Shown: in pieces, positions 9,338-18,867 of the stretch
Numbering within the stretch: position 1 is the first letter of the stretch
How the letters are laid out: the number at the start of each line of letters is the position of its first letter
From: Muricauda sp. SCSIO 64092
GTDB taxonomy: Bacteria; Bacteroidota; Bacteroidia; Flavobacteriales; Flavobacteriaceae
DNA: 64,000 nt
Assembly (NCBI RefSeq): GCF_023016285.1
Contig: NZ_CP095413.1
Coordinates: 4,788,501 to 4,852,500, forward strand
Direction of reading: 5' to 3'
The notes under the pieces: model-generated
Told to the model about the DNA's origin: nothing
The model's input: the letters and a program-made list of their open reading frames with translations, nothing else
The model's database searches: none
Translations under genes and position numbers: made by a program

Positions 9338-12017
9338 TTATGTGTTGATATTGATTATTGTGGCCTATTTGGCATTCCTTTTTTTCCTGGCCTATTGGGC
9401 GGAGAGGAAACATAGCGGCAAATTGGTGAACAATCCGTACGTGTACGTGCTTTCGTTGGCTATTTATTGTACCGCATGGACCTATTACGGAAGCGTGGGT
9501 ATTGCTTCCAGATCGGGGATAAGCTTTCTGGCCATTTATTTGGGACCGGTAATCGCTTTACCGCTGTGGATCGTTTTAATGCGAAAGATCATTCGTATTT
9601 CAAAACAGCATAAAATTTCCAGTATTGCCGATTTTATTTCACTGCGTTATGGCAATAACAGACCTTTGGGTGCTTTGGTGACCCTAACCTGCCTTTTGGC
9701 CATAATTCCATATATCGCCCTACAATTAAAAGCAGTTTCGGAGACCTTTGCCCTGGTCTCCAGTGAAAATAGTTATGCGGCCACTGGAATACTGGACGAC
9801 TCCACTTTCTACATTGCTTTGCTCATTGCGGTTTTTGTGGCCTTTTTTGGAACGCGGTCCACCGATGCCTCCCAGGGCAAAAGGGGTATTATGGCCACAG
9901 TGGCCCTGGAGTCCGTCCTAAAGCTGTTCTTCTTTTTGGTCATAGGGATTTTTGTGGTTTATTTTCTATTTGATGGAACCTCGGATATCCATCAAAAAGC
10001 TTCGGCAATGGAAAACTTCAAGCAATTGAGTTCTTTTGGCGGCTTGGAAAATGGGTTCAATTGGATGTTCACTATCCTTCTTTCGTTTTTTGCCATCTTT
10101 CTGTTGCCAAGACAGTTTCATGTAGCCGTGGTTGAAAATCACAATGTGAACCATCTTAAAAAGGCTATATGGATGTTTCCCCTTTATTTATTGCTGTTCA
10201 ACGTTTTTGTCATCTTTATTGCCTGGGCCGGTAACCTTAGATTACCGGAAACGGTGAACCACGACTACTATTCACTCCTATTGCCGTTACAAACCGGGAA
10301 TACCCTTTTGGCCCTTTTGGTCTTTATGGGAGGGTTCTCCGCGGTAATTTCCATGATTGTAGTGTCCACGCTGGCATTATCCACCATGGTAAGCAATAAT
10401 GTTATCATTCCCTATGGGTTTATCAAAAAACTGGTGGAAGGCAATCCAGAGGAAAATGCCAAAAGCATCAAAGGTATCAGAAGGATAGCCATTCTTTTAT
10501 TGATTACGGTCGCCTACTTTTTTTACGTCCAGTTCTCTTCCCAGTTGTCACTCTACTCCATTGGATTGATTTCCTTTGTGGTCATTGCCCAATTGGCGCC
10601 ATCGTTCTTTTTGGGATTGTTTTGGAGAAGGGGCACGGCAAAGGCGGCAAAAATGGGTATTGCCATAGGGATTTTAATTGTGATCTATACCCTTTTGCTT
10701 CCCATTATTGCCAATGTGGTATCCCCAGCTTCGGATTTCTTGGAAGAAGGGCTGTTGGGGCAATCATGGCTCAAACCATCCCAACTTTTCGGACTGGAGT
10801 ACCTTACTCCGGAGAGCAATGCCTTTTTATGGAGCCTAAGCTTCAATACCTTGTCCTTTGTTGGCCTCTCCCTATGGGCCAAGGGCAATTATCGGGAACG
10901 GAATTATGCGGAAATGTTCGTCCATCATGAGAACTACGAGAATCTTCAAGAGGGTGCATTTGTCTGGAAGGGCGAAGCCTATGTGGCCGATATCAAACGG
11001 TTGTTGAATCGCTTTTTGGGGGAACAACGTACGCAAAGGGCCTTATCCCTTTTCAATAAAAAGTATAATATCTCTGAAAAAGAAGAGAAAGCAGATTCCA
11101 GATTGATCAACTTTTCCGAAAAACTGCTCACGGGCTCCATCGGTAGCGCATCAGCAAAAATTCTTTTGGCATCGGTCTCCAAAGAAAAACCCATTAGTCT
11201 GGTAGAGGTCCTTCATATTTTGGAGGAAAGCAAGGAGACCAAGGCCAACAATAGGTTGTTGATGGAAAAGTCCGAAGAGTTGTCCCAAATGGCGACCAAA
11301 TTACAATCCGCCAACGAAGAACTGCGACAACAGGATAGGTTAAAGGACGAGTTTTTGGATACGGTCGCCCATGAATTAAAAACGCCAATTACCTCAATTA
11401 AGGCAGCATCGGAAGTGCTGGAGGATGAAAATATGCCCATTGCACTACGGCAACAATTTCTGGAGAACATCGGCAAGGATACGGACCGTTTGGCCAAACT
11501 GATCCATAATATCCTGGATTTGGAAAAGCTATCCTCCAACCGCACGGAGCTCAATATCCAAACCAGGAACATCAACGGAACCATAAAAAGGGCGGTCAAT
11601 GGCATTGAGCAGATAGCTACAAAAAAAGGCATACAAGTGGAATTCAGGGAATCGGAATACCTGGGGGGACGCTATGACGAGGACCGTATCCTTCAGGTGC
11701 TTACCAATTTATTGTCCAATTCCCTAAAATTTACGGAAGGAAAAAACGGAAAGGTAAAAATAGTACTGGAGGAGAAGAAAAAGGAAATTGCCATAGCCGT
11801 GGAGGACAATGGTCGCGGAATACCGCAGGAGGACCACAATTATATTTTTGAAAAATTCTATCAGTCAAAAAACCAGAATACCAAGAAACCCCAGGGAAGT
11901 GGATTTGGGCTGGCCATTTGTAAGAGCATTGTGGAAAGTCACAATGGAACTATTTGGGCAGATCGGAAATTTAAAAAGGGGGCACGATTGGTGTTTACGA
12001 TACCTAAAGCAAAATGA
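9330..12017 (+). CDS. Sodium:solute symporter-histidine kinase fusion (CrbS/CbrA-like sensor)
   Basis: This is an 895-residue hybrid. Residues about 1-500 form an SSS transporter domain with about 13 helices (NPYVYVLSLAIYCTAWTYYGSVG is the typical start of these sensors). A linker and coiled coil of about residues 620-670 follow, then a HisKA domain with phospho-acceptor His681 in FLDTVAHELKTPITSIKAAS, and an HATPase domain with N, G1 (VEDNGRGIP) and G2 (GSGFGLAICKSIV) boxes. The best-studied relative, CrbS of Vibrio and Pseudomonas, controls acs; the downstream acs here fits an acetate-responsive role. It overlaps the response regulator by 4 bases. Whether the domain still transports is unknown. 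Confidence 0.92.
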   Translation: MSNYVLILIIVAYLAFLFFLAYWAERKHSGKLVNNPYVYVLSLAIYCTAWTYYGSVGIASRSGISFLAIYLGPVIALPLWIVLMRKIIRISKQHKISSIADFISLRYGNNRPLGALVTLTCLLAIIPYIALQLKAVSETFALVSSENSYAATGILDDSTFYIALLIAVFVAFFGTRSTDASQGKRGIMATVALESVLKLFFFLVIGIFVVYFLFDGTSDIHQKASAMENFKQLSSFGGLENGFNWMFTILLSFFAIFLLPRQFHVAVVENHNVNHLKKAIWMFPLYLLLFNVFVIFIAWAGNLRLPETVNHDYYSLLLPLQTGNTLLALLVFMGGFSAVISMIVVSTLALSTMVSNNVIIPYGFIKKLVEGNPEENAKSIKGIRRIAILLLITVAYFFYVQFSSQLSLYSIGLISFVVIAQLAPSFFLGLFWRRGTAKAAKMGIAIGILIVIYTLLLPIIANVVSPASDFLEEGLLGQSWLKPSQLFGLEYLTPESNAFLWSLSFNTLSFVGLSLWAKGNYRERNYAEMFVHHENYENLQEGAFVWKGEAYVADIKRLLNRFLGEQRTQRALSLFNKKYNISEKEEKADSRLINFSEKLLTGSIGSASAKILLASVSKEKPISLVEVLHILEESKETKANNRLLMEKSEELSQMATKLQSANEELRQQDRLKDEFLDTVAHELKTPITSIKAASEVLEDENMPIALRQQFLENIGKDTDRLAKLIHNILDLEKLSSNRTELNIQTRNINGTIKRAVNGIEQIATKKGIQVEFRESEYLGGRYDEDRILQVLTNLLSNSLKFTEGKNGKVKIVLEEKKKEIAIAVEDNGRGIPQEDHNYIFEKFYQSKNQNTKKPQGSGFGLAICKSIVESHNGTIWADRKFKKGARLVFTIPKAK

Positions 12018-12379
12018 GTAAAAAGATTTTAATAGTGGATGATGAACCCAACATTGTAATGTCGTTGGAATATGCTTTTAAAAAGAAGGATTTCCAGGTT
12101 TTTATTGCCAGGGATGGTACCGAAGCACTGGAAATCGCCAGGGCAGAATTGCCCCATGTTATCCTTTTGGACATTATGATGCCCAAGATGGATGGGTATG
12201 AAACGCTAAAACAGATTCGAAAAAATAAGGAATTAAAACGGACCAAGGTCATTTTTATATCAGCAAAAAGCAAACCTGCCGATGTTGAAAAGGGATTGGG
12301 ACTTGGTGCCGATAGTTATGTGACCAAACCCTTTTCCATAAAAAAGGTGATTACCGATGTAGAAAAAATGATAGTCTAA
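12014..12379 (+). CDS. Receiver-only (CheY-like) response regulator
   Basis: The 121-residue protein is a single REC domain: acidic pocket D9/D10, phosphorylation site D53 (ILLDIMMPKMDG), S83 and K105. There is no DNA-binding or enzymatic output domain. It overlaps the symporter-kinase gene by 4 bases and precedes the acyl-CoA synthetase genes by 3, so it should be the cognate partner. CrbR in proteobacteria is a LuxR-type regulator, so the output step must differ here: an unlinked protein or a direct protein-protein effect. Confidence 0.93.
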   Translation: MSKKILIVDDEPNIVMSLEYAFKKKDFQVFIARDGTEALEIARAELPHVILLDIMMPKMDGYETLKQIRKNKELKRTKVIFISAKSKPADVEKGLGLGADSYVTKPFSIKKVITDVEKMIV

Positions 12380-12382
12380 TCC

Positions 12383-14293
12383 ATGATGAAATACAACAGT
12401 TTTTATTCGGAGAGCATTCAAGACCCAGAAGGGTTTTGGAGGGAGCATGCCCAACAACTGGCATGGGACCGTTTTCCAACGGAGATCGTGAAAAAAGCTC
12501 CAAACGGGGCGAACCATTGGTTTGCCGATGGGGAATTGAATATGTGCTATTTATGCGTGGATAGGCATGTGGAGGCCGGCCATGGCAACCAAGTTGCCCT
12601 ATATTATGATTCTCCGGTAACCGATACCAAGGCCCATATCACTTACCGCCAATTGTATGATGAAGTTTCCAAACTTGCTGGAGGGCTCAAACAAATGGGA
12701 TTGGAAAAAGGGGATACGGCCATTATTTACATGCCCATGATCCCACAGGCCATTTATGCCATGTTGGCCTGTGCGAGGTTGGGAATAATACATTCCGTGG
12801 TTTTCGGCGGATTCGCTCCCCATGAACTTGCCATACGGATTGATGATTGCAGGCCAAAAACCATTTTAACCGCTTCCAACGGGTTGGAAGTCCAAAAAAT
12901 AATACCGTATAAACCTTTTGTGGACGAAGCCATTGCACTGGCCAACCACAAGCCAGAAAGTGTGGTAATCTATGACAGAAAGCTGGGCGTCCACATTCCC
13001 AGGCATGATTATGATATCGATTATGATACGCTGGTAAAAGGATCGGAACCTACCGATTGCGTTCGGGTCCCATCGACACATCCGCTTTACATCCTTTACA
13101 CTTCCGGAACAACGGGAAAACCCAAAGGTATTGTAAGGGATACAGGAGGATATGCCACTGCCCTTAAGTTTTCCATGAAGTATGTATATGGAGTGGATGA
13201 AGGCGATGTGTACTGGGCGGCCAGCGATGTGGGATGGGTCGTTGGTCACAGTTATATCGTTTATGCCCCCTTATTGAATAGAAACAGTACCGTTCTTTTT
13301 GAAGGAAAGCCCATACGAACTCCGGATGCATCAACCTTTTGGCGCGTGATTTCTGAATATCAGGTAAAGGTAATGTTTACGGCCCCAACGGCTATTCGAG
13401 CCATTAAAAAAGAAGATCCCGGAGGTCTTTTCCTTAAAAAGTACGACCTAAGTTGTTTAAAATATCAGTTTTTGGCAGGAGAACGCTGTGATATGGCTAC
13501 CTTGGAGTGGACAAGTGAAAAATTGGGTGTCCCTGTGATAGACCACTGGTGGCAGACCGAATCCGGATGGCCAATGCTGGCGAATATGGTAGGTGTGGAA
13601 CTTCAGAAAATAAAACCTGGATCTGCTGGATTCCCCGTTTGCGGATATGACATCCATATTATTGGAACTGATGGCCAGCCTTGTGGCGCAAATGAAGAAG
13701 GCTATGTTTTGGTAAAACAGCCATTGCCCCCTGGTTGCCTATTGGATGTTTGGAACAATACCCCACGTTTTGTCGCTGGCTATCTGGAAAGATTTCCGGG
13801 ATATTATTTCTCCGGTGACGGTGGTTATAAAGATGAGGAAGGATACCTCTACATAACGGGCCGGGTAGATGATATCATCAATGTAGCCGGGCATAGGCTG
13901 TCCACGGCAGAAATGGAGGAAATTGTGGCATCCCACCCAGATATTGCGGAATGCGCCGTTTTTGGGGTTCATTGTGAATTGAAGGGACAACGGCCATTAG
14001 GTCTGGCGGTTCTAAAATCAGGAACCACTATTTCCTCCAAGGACCTGGAAAAAGAGGTGATTCACAACGTTCGTAAGGAAATAGGGGCGGTAGCTTCATT
14101 CAAGCAATTGCTCGTAGTAGACCGGTTGCCAAAAACACGATCGGGCAAGATTCTAAGAAAACTGCTCAGAAATATTGCCGATAAGTCGGAATACCCCATT
14201 CCATCCACCATTGATGATGTGGCCATTATTGATGAAATAAAACAAGTATATAGATTACATAACTTAGGAAACTTTAAACAACAAACCACATGA
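12383..14293 (+). CDS. prpE: Acyl-CoA synthetase of the propionyl-CoA synthetase (PrpE/ACSS3-like) type
   Basis: This 636-residue AMP-forming ligase activates a short-chain acid to its CoA thioester. The phosphate-binding loop YTSGTTGKPKG is near residues 238-248 and is followed by IVRDTGGYATAL, the form typical of PrpE rather than Acs. Other marks are NMCYLCVDRHVE near the N-terminus, DHWWQTESGWPM, and the C-terminal catalytic Lys589 in KTRSGKILRK, the residue that lysine acetylation silences in this family. It overlaps acs by 4 bases. Preference for propionate over acetate is inferred from motifs, not proven. Confidence 0.82.
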   Translation: MMKYNSFYSESIQDPEGFWREHAQQLAWDRFPTEIVKKAPNGANHWFADGELNMCYLCVDRHVEAGHGNQVALYYDSPVTDTKAHITYRQLYDEVSKLAGGLKQMGLEKGDTAIIYMPMIPQAIYAMLACARLGIIHSVVFGGFAPHELAIRIDDCRPKTILTASNGLEVQKIIPYKPFVDEAIALANHKPESVVIYDRKLGVHIPRHDYDIDYDTLVKGSEPTDCVRVPSTHPLYILYTSGTTGKPKGIVRDTGGYATALKFSMKYVYGVDEGDVYWAASDVGWVVGHSYIVYAPLLNRNSTVLFEGKPIRTPDASTFWRVISEYQVKVMFTAPTAIRAIKKEDPGGLFLKKYDLSCLKYQFLAGERCDMATLEWTSEKLGVPVIDHWWQTESGWPMLANMVGVELQKIKPGSAGFPVCGYDIHIIGTDGQPCGANEEGYVLVKQPLPPGCLLDVWNNTPRFVAGYLERFPGYYFSGDGGYKDEEGYLYITGRVDDIINVAGHRLSTAEMEEIVASHPDIAECAVFGVHCELKGQRPLGLAVLKSGTTISSKDLEKEVIHNVRKEIGAVASFKQLLVVDRLPKTRSGKILRKLLRNIADKSEYPIPSTIDDVAIIDEIKQVYRLHNLGNFKQQTT

Positions 14294-16197
14294 GTAATTA
14301 TCACATAAAACATCTAGAGGAATACTTTCAAGTATACAGAAAATCAGTTCGTAATCCGGAAAACTTTTGGGAGGAAGTTGCTGAGGAGCACTTTGTCTGG
14401 AGAAAAAAATGGGACAAAGTCCTGGAATGGGATTTTTCAAAACCGGAAATCAAATGGTTCGAGGGGGCCAAACTCAACATTACCGAAAATTGTATCGATC
14501 GCCATATCCATATCCGGGGGGACAAGACCGCTATCCTTTTTGAGCCCAATGATCCGGAAGAGGAGGCACAGCACATCACTTACAAGGAATTGCACAAAAG
14601 GGTTTGCAAAATGGCAAACGTACTAAAGGACAAAGGCATAAAAAAAGGGGATAGGGTGGTCGTCTATCTGCCCATGATTCCGGAATTGGCCATATCCCTT
14701 TTGGCCTGTGCCCGAATAGGGGCGGTCCATTCCGTAGTATTTGCGGGATTCTCCTCTACCGCACTATCAACCCGAATCAATGATTGTGGGGCCAAAATGG
14801 TGTTGACCTCCGATGGTTCGTACAGGGGTTCCAAAACCATTGATCTAAAGGGTATTGTGGATGATGCCTTAAAGGATTGTCCAAGTGTTGAAAGTGTATT
14901 GGTCGCCAAACGGATCAACTCCGATATTACGATGAAAGAAGGGCGCGACGAATGGTTGGCACCATTAATGGAGGAGGCGTATGGGGACTATTCAGCGGAA
15001 ATTATGGATGCCGAGGATCCCCTGTTCATCCTGTATACCTCCGGATCGACCGGGAAACCAAAAGGGATGGTGCATACCACGGGAGGGTATATGGTCTATA
15101 CCTCCTATACCTTTAAGAACGTATTCCAATATCGAGAGGATGATATTTATTGGTGTACCGCTGATATTGGATGGATAACCGGGCACTCCTATATTGTTTA
15201 TGGTCCCTTGGCCAATGGTGCTACGACCGTAATGTTTGAAGGCGTACCGTCCTATCCTGATTTTGGACGGTTTTGGGAAGTTGTGCAGAAGCACAAAATC
15301 ACACAATTTTATACGGCCCCAACTGCCATTAGGGCTTTGGCAAAGGAGAACCTCGATTATGTAAATAAATACGACCTGTCCTGTCTAAAAGTTTTGGGAA
15401 CGGTAGGGGAGCCCATTAATGAAGAAGCCTGGCACTGGTACAATGATCATGTAGGGGAAAAGAAATGTCCCATTGTGGATACGTGGTGGCAAACCGAAAC
15501 CGGCGGTATATTGATTTCGCCCATTCCTTTTGCCACACCTACAAAACCAACCTATGCGACCCTGCCCATGCCTGGGGTACAACCTGCATTGATGGATGAA
15601 AATGGCAGTGAAATCAAAGGTAACCAAACAGATGGCCGACTTTGCATTAAATTCCCATGGCCCTCGATGGCACGGTCCATATGGGGGAACCACCAACGGT
15701 ATAAGGATACCTATTTTTCTGCATTCAAGGACATGTACTTCACTGGTGATGGGGCCTTAAGGGATGAAGTTGGTTACTATCGTATCACCGGACGTGTGGA
15801 TGATGTCATCATCGTTTCCGGTCATAACCTGGGAACCGCCCCAATTGAAGACGCGATCAATGAGCATCCCGCGGTAGCGGAATCAGCCATTGTGGGCTAC
15901 CCCCATGACATTAAGGGAAATGCCCTATATGGTTATGTGATCCTAAAGGAAACCGGGGAATCGCGGGACCGTGACAATTTGAAAAAGGAAATCAATCAGG
16001 TGATTACGGAACATATTGGACCCATTGCAAAACTGAACAAAATTCAGTTTGTCCCTGGACTTCCCAAGACCCGAAGTGGAAAAATCATGCGTCGTATCCT
16101 TAGAAAGATAGCCTCCAAGGATACCAAGAATCTTGGGGATACCTCCACCTTATTGAATCCTGAAGTGGTAGAGAAAATTATGGAGGAAGCCCTTTAA
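14290..16197 (+). CDS. acs: Acetate--CoA ligase (acetyl-CoA synthetase)
   Basis: This is a 635-residue AMP-forming acetyl-CoA synthetase. Visible features are the N-terminal ACS region (NPENFWEEVAEE, FEGAKLNITENCIDRH), the loop YTSGSTGKPKGMVHTTGGY near residues 249-267, WWQTETGGILISPIP, GRVDDVIIVSGHNLGTAPIE, and the acetylatable Lys598 in KTRSGKIMRRILRKIA. It makes acetyl-CoA from scavenged acetate in the cytosol. It is the last gene of the overlapped chain beginning with the small membrane protein and kinase, and ends in a 4-base convergent overlap with the exonuclease gene. Confidence 0.96.
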   Translation: MSNYHIKHLEEYFQVYRKSVRNPENFWEEVAEEHFVWRKKWDKVLEWDFSKPEIKWFEGAKLNITENCIDRHIHIRGDKTAILFEPNDPEEEAQHITYKELHKRVCKMANVLKDKGIKKGDRVVVYLPMIPELAISLLACARIGAVHSVVFAGFSSTALSTRINDCGAKMVLTSDGSYRGSKTIDLKGIVDDALKDCPSVESVLVAKRINSDITMKEGRDEWLAPLMEEAYGDYSAEIMDAEDPLFILYTSGSTGKPKGMVHTTGGYMVYTSYTFKNVFQYREDDIYWCTADIGWITGHSYIVYGPLANGATTVMFEGVPSYPDFGRFWEVVQKHKITQFYTAPTAIRALAKENLDYVNKYDLSCLKVLGTVGEPINEEAWHWYNDHVGEKKCPIVDTWWQTETGGILISPIPFATPTKPTYATLPMPGVQPALMDENGSEIKGNQTDGRLCIKFPWPSMARSIWGNHQRYKDTYFSAFKDMYFTGDGALRDEVGYYRITGRVDDVIIVSGHNLGTAPIEDAINEHPAVAESAIVGYPHDIKGNALYGYVILKETGESRDRDNLKKEINQVITEHIGPIAKLNKIQFVPGLPKTRSGKIMRRILRKIASKDTKNLGDTSTLLNPEVVEKIMEEAL

Positions 16198-16862
16198 ATG
16201 AACTTCCAAAATTCCCAAAACCTGTCTTTTTTGAGTAATTTTTCAAGGGAGACAGGTTGTAAACTTTCCAGAATATGTAAAAAGGCAATGGCTGTGATAT
16301 AGGCATCGCCCAAGGCCGTATGTCTATCCGTTTTGGGAATATTGAAATACTCGGACAGTTCATCCAAACTGTAATGCCCCTCTTGCTTTCTCTTTAACCT
16401 CGACAGGCTTTTGTTGAAGAGCACCGAAGTATCCAATTCCGGGTTTATCAATTTGGGAAGTCCCTGTCTTTTGAGGGCCTGATTCAGCATACCCACGTCA
16501 AAACGTACGTGATGTGCCACCAAAACCGCATTTTCCAAAAGGCGTAAAAGGATCTGAAGCCCTTCGAGTTCAGGAATTCGTGCTACTTTTCCCTTTTTTA
16601 GGATGCCATGGATTTCCACGGTTTTGGCATCAAAGGTGGTTTGATTTAAAAATACCTCAAAGGCCTCCTTTGCCTTTATGGTACCATTTTTTATCCGAAG
16701 CGCTCCAATACTCAAAATCCGGTCATTTTTTAGATCAAATCCTGTGGTTTCCGTATCCAAAACCACAAAATTGGCTTCGGAGACCTTTTTGGGGAGTCCC
16801 TGACGAAAGGAAGCTTCGTAAGCTTTCCAGAATTCTGGAAGAGTAGGGGTGGTTTCGGCCAT
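16194..16862 (-). CDS. DnaQ-like 3'-5' exonuclease domain protein
   Basis: This 222-residue DEDDh exonuclease has motif ExoI at VVLDTETTGFD (D36, E38), VAHHVRFDVGMLN for ExoII and HTALGDAYITA for ExoIII. It resembles the proofreading subunit of DNA polymerase III but lacks other epsilon regions. It lies just downstream of the cNMP/CBS/DUF294 gene (2-base gap) on the minus strand. The same gene pair is known beside ActP-like symporters and Acs in proteobacteria, so a link with acetate metabolism is possible although the mechanism is unknown. Confidence 0.88.
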   Translation of the reverse strand: MAETTPTLPEFWKAYEASFRQGLPKKVSEANFVVLDTETTGFDLKNDRILSIGALRIKNGTIKAKEAFEVFLNQTTFDAKTVEIHGILKKGKVARIPELEGLQILLRLLENAVLVAHHVRFDVGMLNQALKRQGLPKLINPELDTSVLFNKSLSRLKRKQEGHYSLDELSEYFNIPKTDRHTALGDAYITAIAFLHILESLQPVSLEKLLKKDRFWEFWKFI

Positions 16863-16864
16863 TT

Positions 16865-18781
16865 TTAACGTACTCTTGAAACCATAAATCGGATATTCAA
16901 CAGCTCTTGGATTTCCTTAATGGTTTTAAAGGTTCTTTTGAGTTTCATTTTTTCCTCTTTGTTCAACAGCTCCAAATTGATGTACCTACCGGAATCATTG
17001 TTTTGAAGGCCCTGTTTTGTCCTAAAGCGCAACAAGGCTTTACTGGCATAACTGCAGGCCAAAAAAGTCTCTTGGTTATTGGGTTCCAATTCTGCCAGTT
17101 TCTCATAACGCTCCCAAGTATTACTGATATCGGGGACGTTATGGTGTAGGATCAGTACTCGGGCGGCGTCCACCAAAGGCATAAGGGCCCGTTGTTTTAG
17201 ATCAAAGAAGTCTTTGTGTTCCCCATCCTGCTCTACTAAGAACTGTCTAAAGAAGCCCGAGGGAGAAGGGTTCATGAGCGAACTGCTTGCCAAATGGCTT
17301 AAGAAAATGGGATATTTTTTAACGGTGTCAAATATATGTCGAGACAATTTGGACACCAATTCCTTATCGCCATGGGCCCTATTGTAATCAAAGAAAATGG
17401 AGGATAACAATACTTCATCAGGTCCGGGGTTCATAATCCATTTGGAGGTCATTTTTTGATAGCCGGAAAAGCTATTGCACCATTTTGGATTGGAGGCCAT
17501 CATATCGGCCGGACAAAACTCATACCCAATAAAGTTAAGTCCATTGGTGATGTATTTTGCCAATTCCAAAAAGTACTTTTGGGTTGTTTCAAAGTCATCG
17601 TCCGCCACATCCTCAAAAAGTAGGGCATTGTCCTGATCGGTATGCAGTAACTGTTCACTTCTTCCTTGGCTCCCCATGGCCAACCAGGCGAATTTTACCG
17701 GGGGTTCGGAGGGCATTTTTTCCAACGCCAGTTTTACCACTTGCTTAATACAGGAATCATTAAGTTCCGAAATGATTTTGGAGGTCAGGGCCATTGGGAT
17801 ATTTTGGTCCAGATATCCCCTGAGCAAATTCATCACCCCATTTCGTAGGGGTTTGATGTCCTCAACGCTCCTGGAACGTTTAATGGCCTTGACCAAAACG
17901 GCTGGATTATTGCCCAAGGAGAGCATAAGGTCATGTTTGGATAAGATGCCAATGGCCTTGGTATTCACAGTGCCATCCTCGGTCAGTACCAGATGACTGA
18001 TGTTGCTCTTCATCATGGCCATCTGTGCTTGTGTAATGGTAAGCTTTGTTGGATAGGTGATCACCGGGGAAGACATGATACTTTTTGCCTCGGCGGAAAT
18101 GGAATGGTCCCCCGTTGCAATCTTATTTCTTAGATCTTTGTCCGTAATGATCCCAATGGGCATTCCTTTTTGCTCTATGAGCATTGCACCAATTCCTCTG
18201 GAAGTCATTTTTTGGGCAATGGTTTTGATGCTCGTTTCCGGGGCAACGGATACGATACCCTTTGAAAATTCAACAGGCTGTAAATCCAATAATCGCGATT
18301 CATTCCTGGGATTGAACTGATCGGCATTTCCCAATAACTGGCCCCTGTTACTTTTATCGTAAGGATTTCGGGTATTTGAGGCAAAGCTTTCCACTAAAAA
18401 GTCGGCAACCCTTCTATTCTCCTTGATGTATGGTCGGAACTTAGCTATCGGAACGGCGTAAAGAATGGTTTCTTCCTGTGTCCTTGCCCGTAACCTGTAG
18501 TTCTCATGGGCCATCAAAGGCCTTAAACCAAAGATGTCCCCTTCGTCACATATATCCAAGATGACCTTTTCCGCGGTATCCCAAAGGGCTACGGCACCTT
18601 TATGGACCACATAGAACTGGTCGTGAGCGGACTCATCGATTTCAAAGACCAGACTGTCCTTTTCTTTGTAGCTAATGGAGACTTCTTCGGATAAGGCTTC
18701 CAATTGTACTACGGACAAATTGGAAAATGGAGGATACCTTTTAAGAAAATCCGCAATGCGAAATGAGATGGTATTCTTCAT
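16865..18781 (-). CDS. DUF294 nucleotidyltransferase-like protein with cNMP-binding and two CBS domains
   Basis: The 638-residue soluble protein carries, in order: a cyclic-nucleotide-binding-type domain (about 15-125), two CBS repeats (about 178-225 and 233-292), a GlnD-like nucleotidyltransferase domain (about 340-430) with GSQGRSEQLLHTDQD at 370-384, and the DUF294 C-terminal helical domain (to about 625). The arrangement suggests an adenylate- or cyclic-nucleotide-sensing enzyme that may nucleotidylate a target; its substrate is unknown. It is transcribed with the exonuclease and converges on the acetate operon. Confidence 0.9.
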   Translation of the reverse strand: MKNTISFRIADFLKRYPPFSNLSVVQLEALSEEVSISYKEKDSLVFEIDESAHDQFYVVHKGAVALWDTAEKVILDICDEGDIFGLRPLMAHENYRLRARTQEETILYAVPIAKFRPYIKENRRVADFLVESFASNTRNPYDKSNRGQLLGNADQFNPRNESRLLDLQPVEFSKGIVSVAPETSIKTIAQKMTSRGIGAMLIEQKGMPIGIITDKDLRNKIATGDHSISAEAKSIMSSPVITYPTKLTITQAQMAMMKSNISHLVLTEDGTVNTKAIGILSKHDLMLSLGNNPAVLVKAIKRSRSVEDIKPLRNGVMNLLRGYLDQNIPMALTSKIISELNDSCIKQVVKLALEKMPSEPPVKFAWLAMGSQGRSEQLLHTDQDNALLFEDVADDDFETTQKYFLELAKYITNGLNFIGYEFCPADMMASNPKWCNSFSGYQKMTSKWIMNPGPDEVLLSSIFFDYNRAHGDKELVSKLSRHIFDTVKKYPIFLSHLASSSLMNPSPSGFFRQFLVEQDGEHKDFFDLKQRALMPLVDAARVLILHHNVPDISNTWERYEKLAELEPNNQETFLACSYASKALLRFRTKQGLQNNDSGRYINLELLNKEEKMKLKRTFKTIKEIQELLNIRFMVSRVR

Positions 18782-18867
18782 GCCATAAGTTAACCATTAA
18801 TGGCAATTTTAGGAACACCCGATCAAAAATAAATCGAAAGATACCTGTAGTGGGAACTAAGCTGGGC

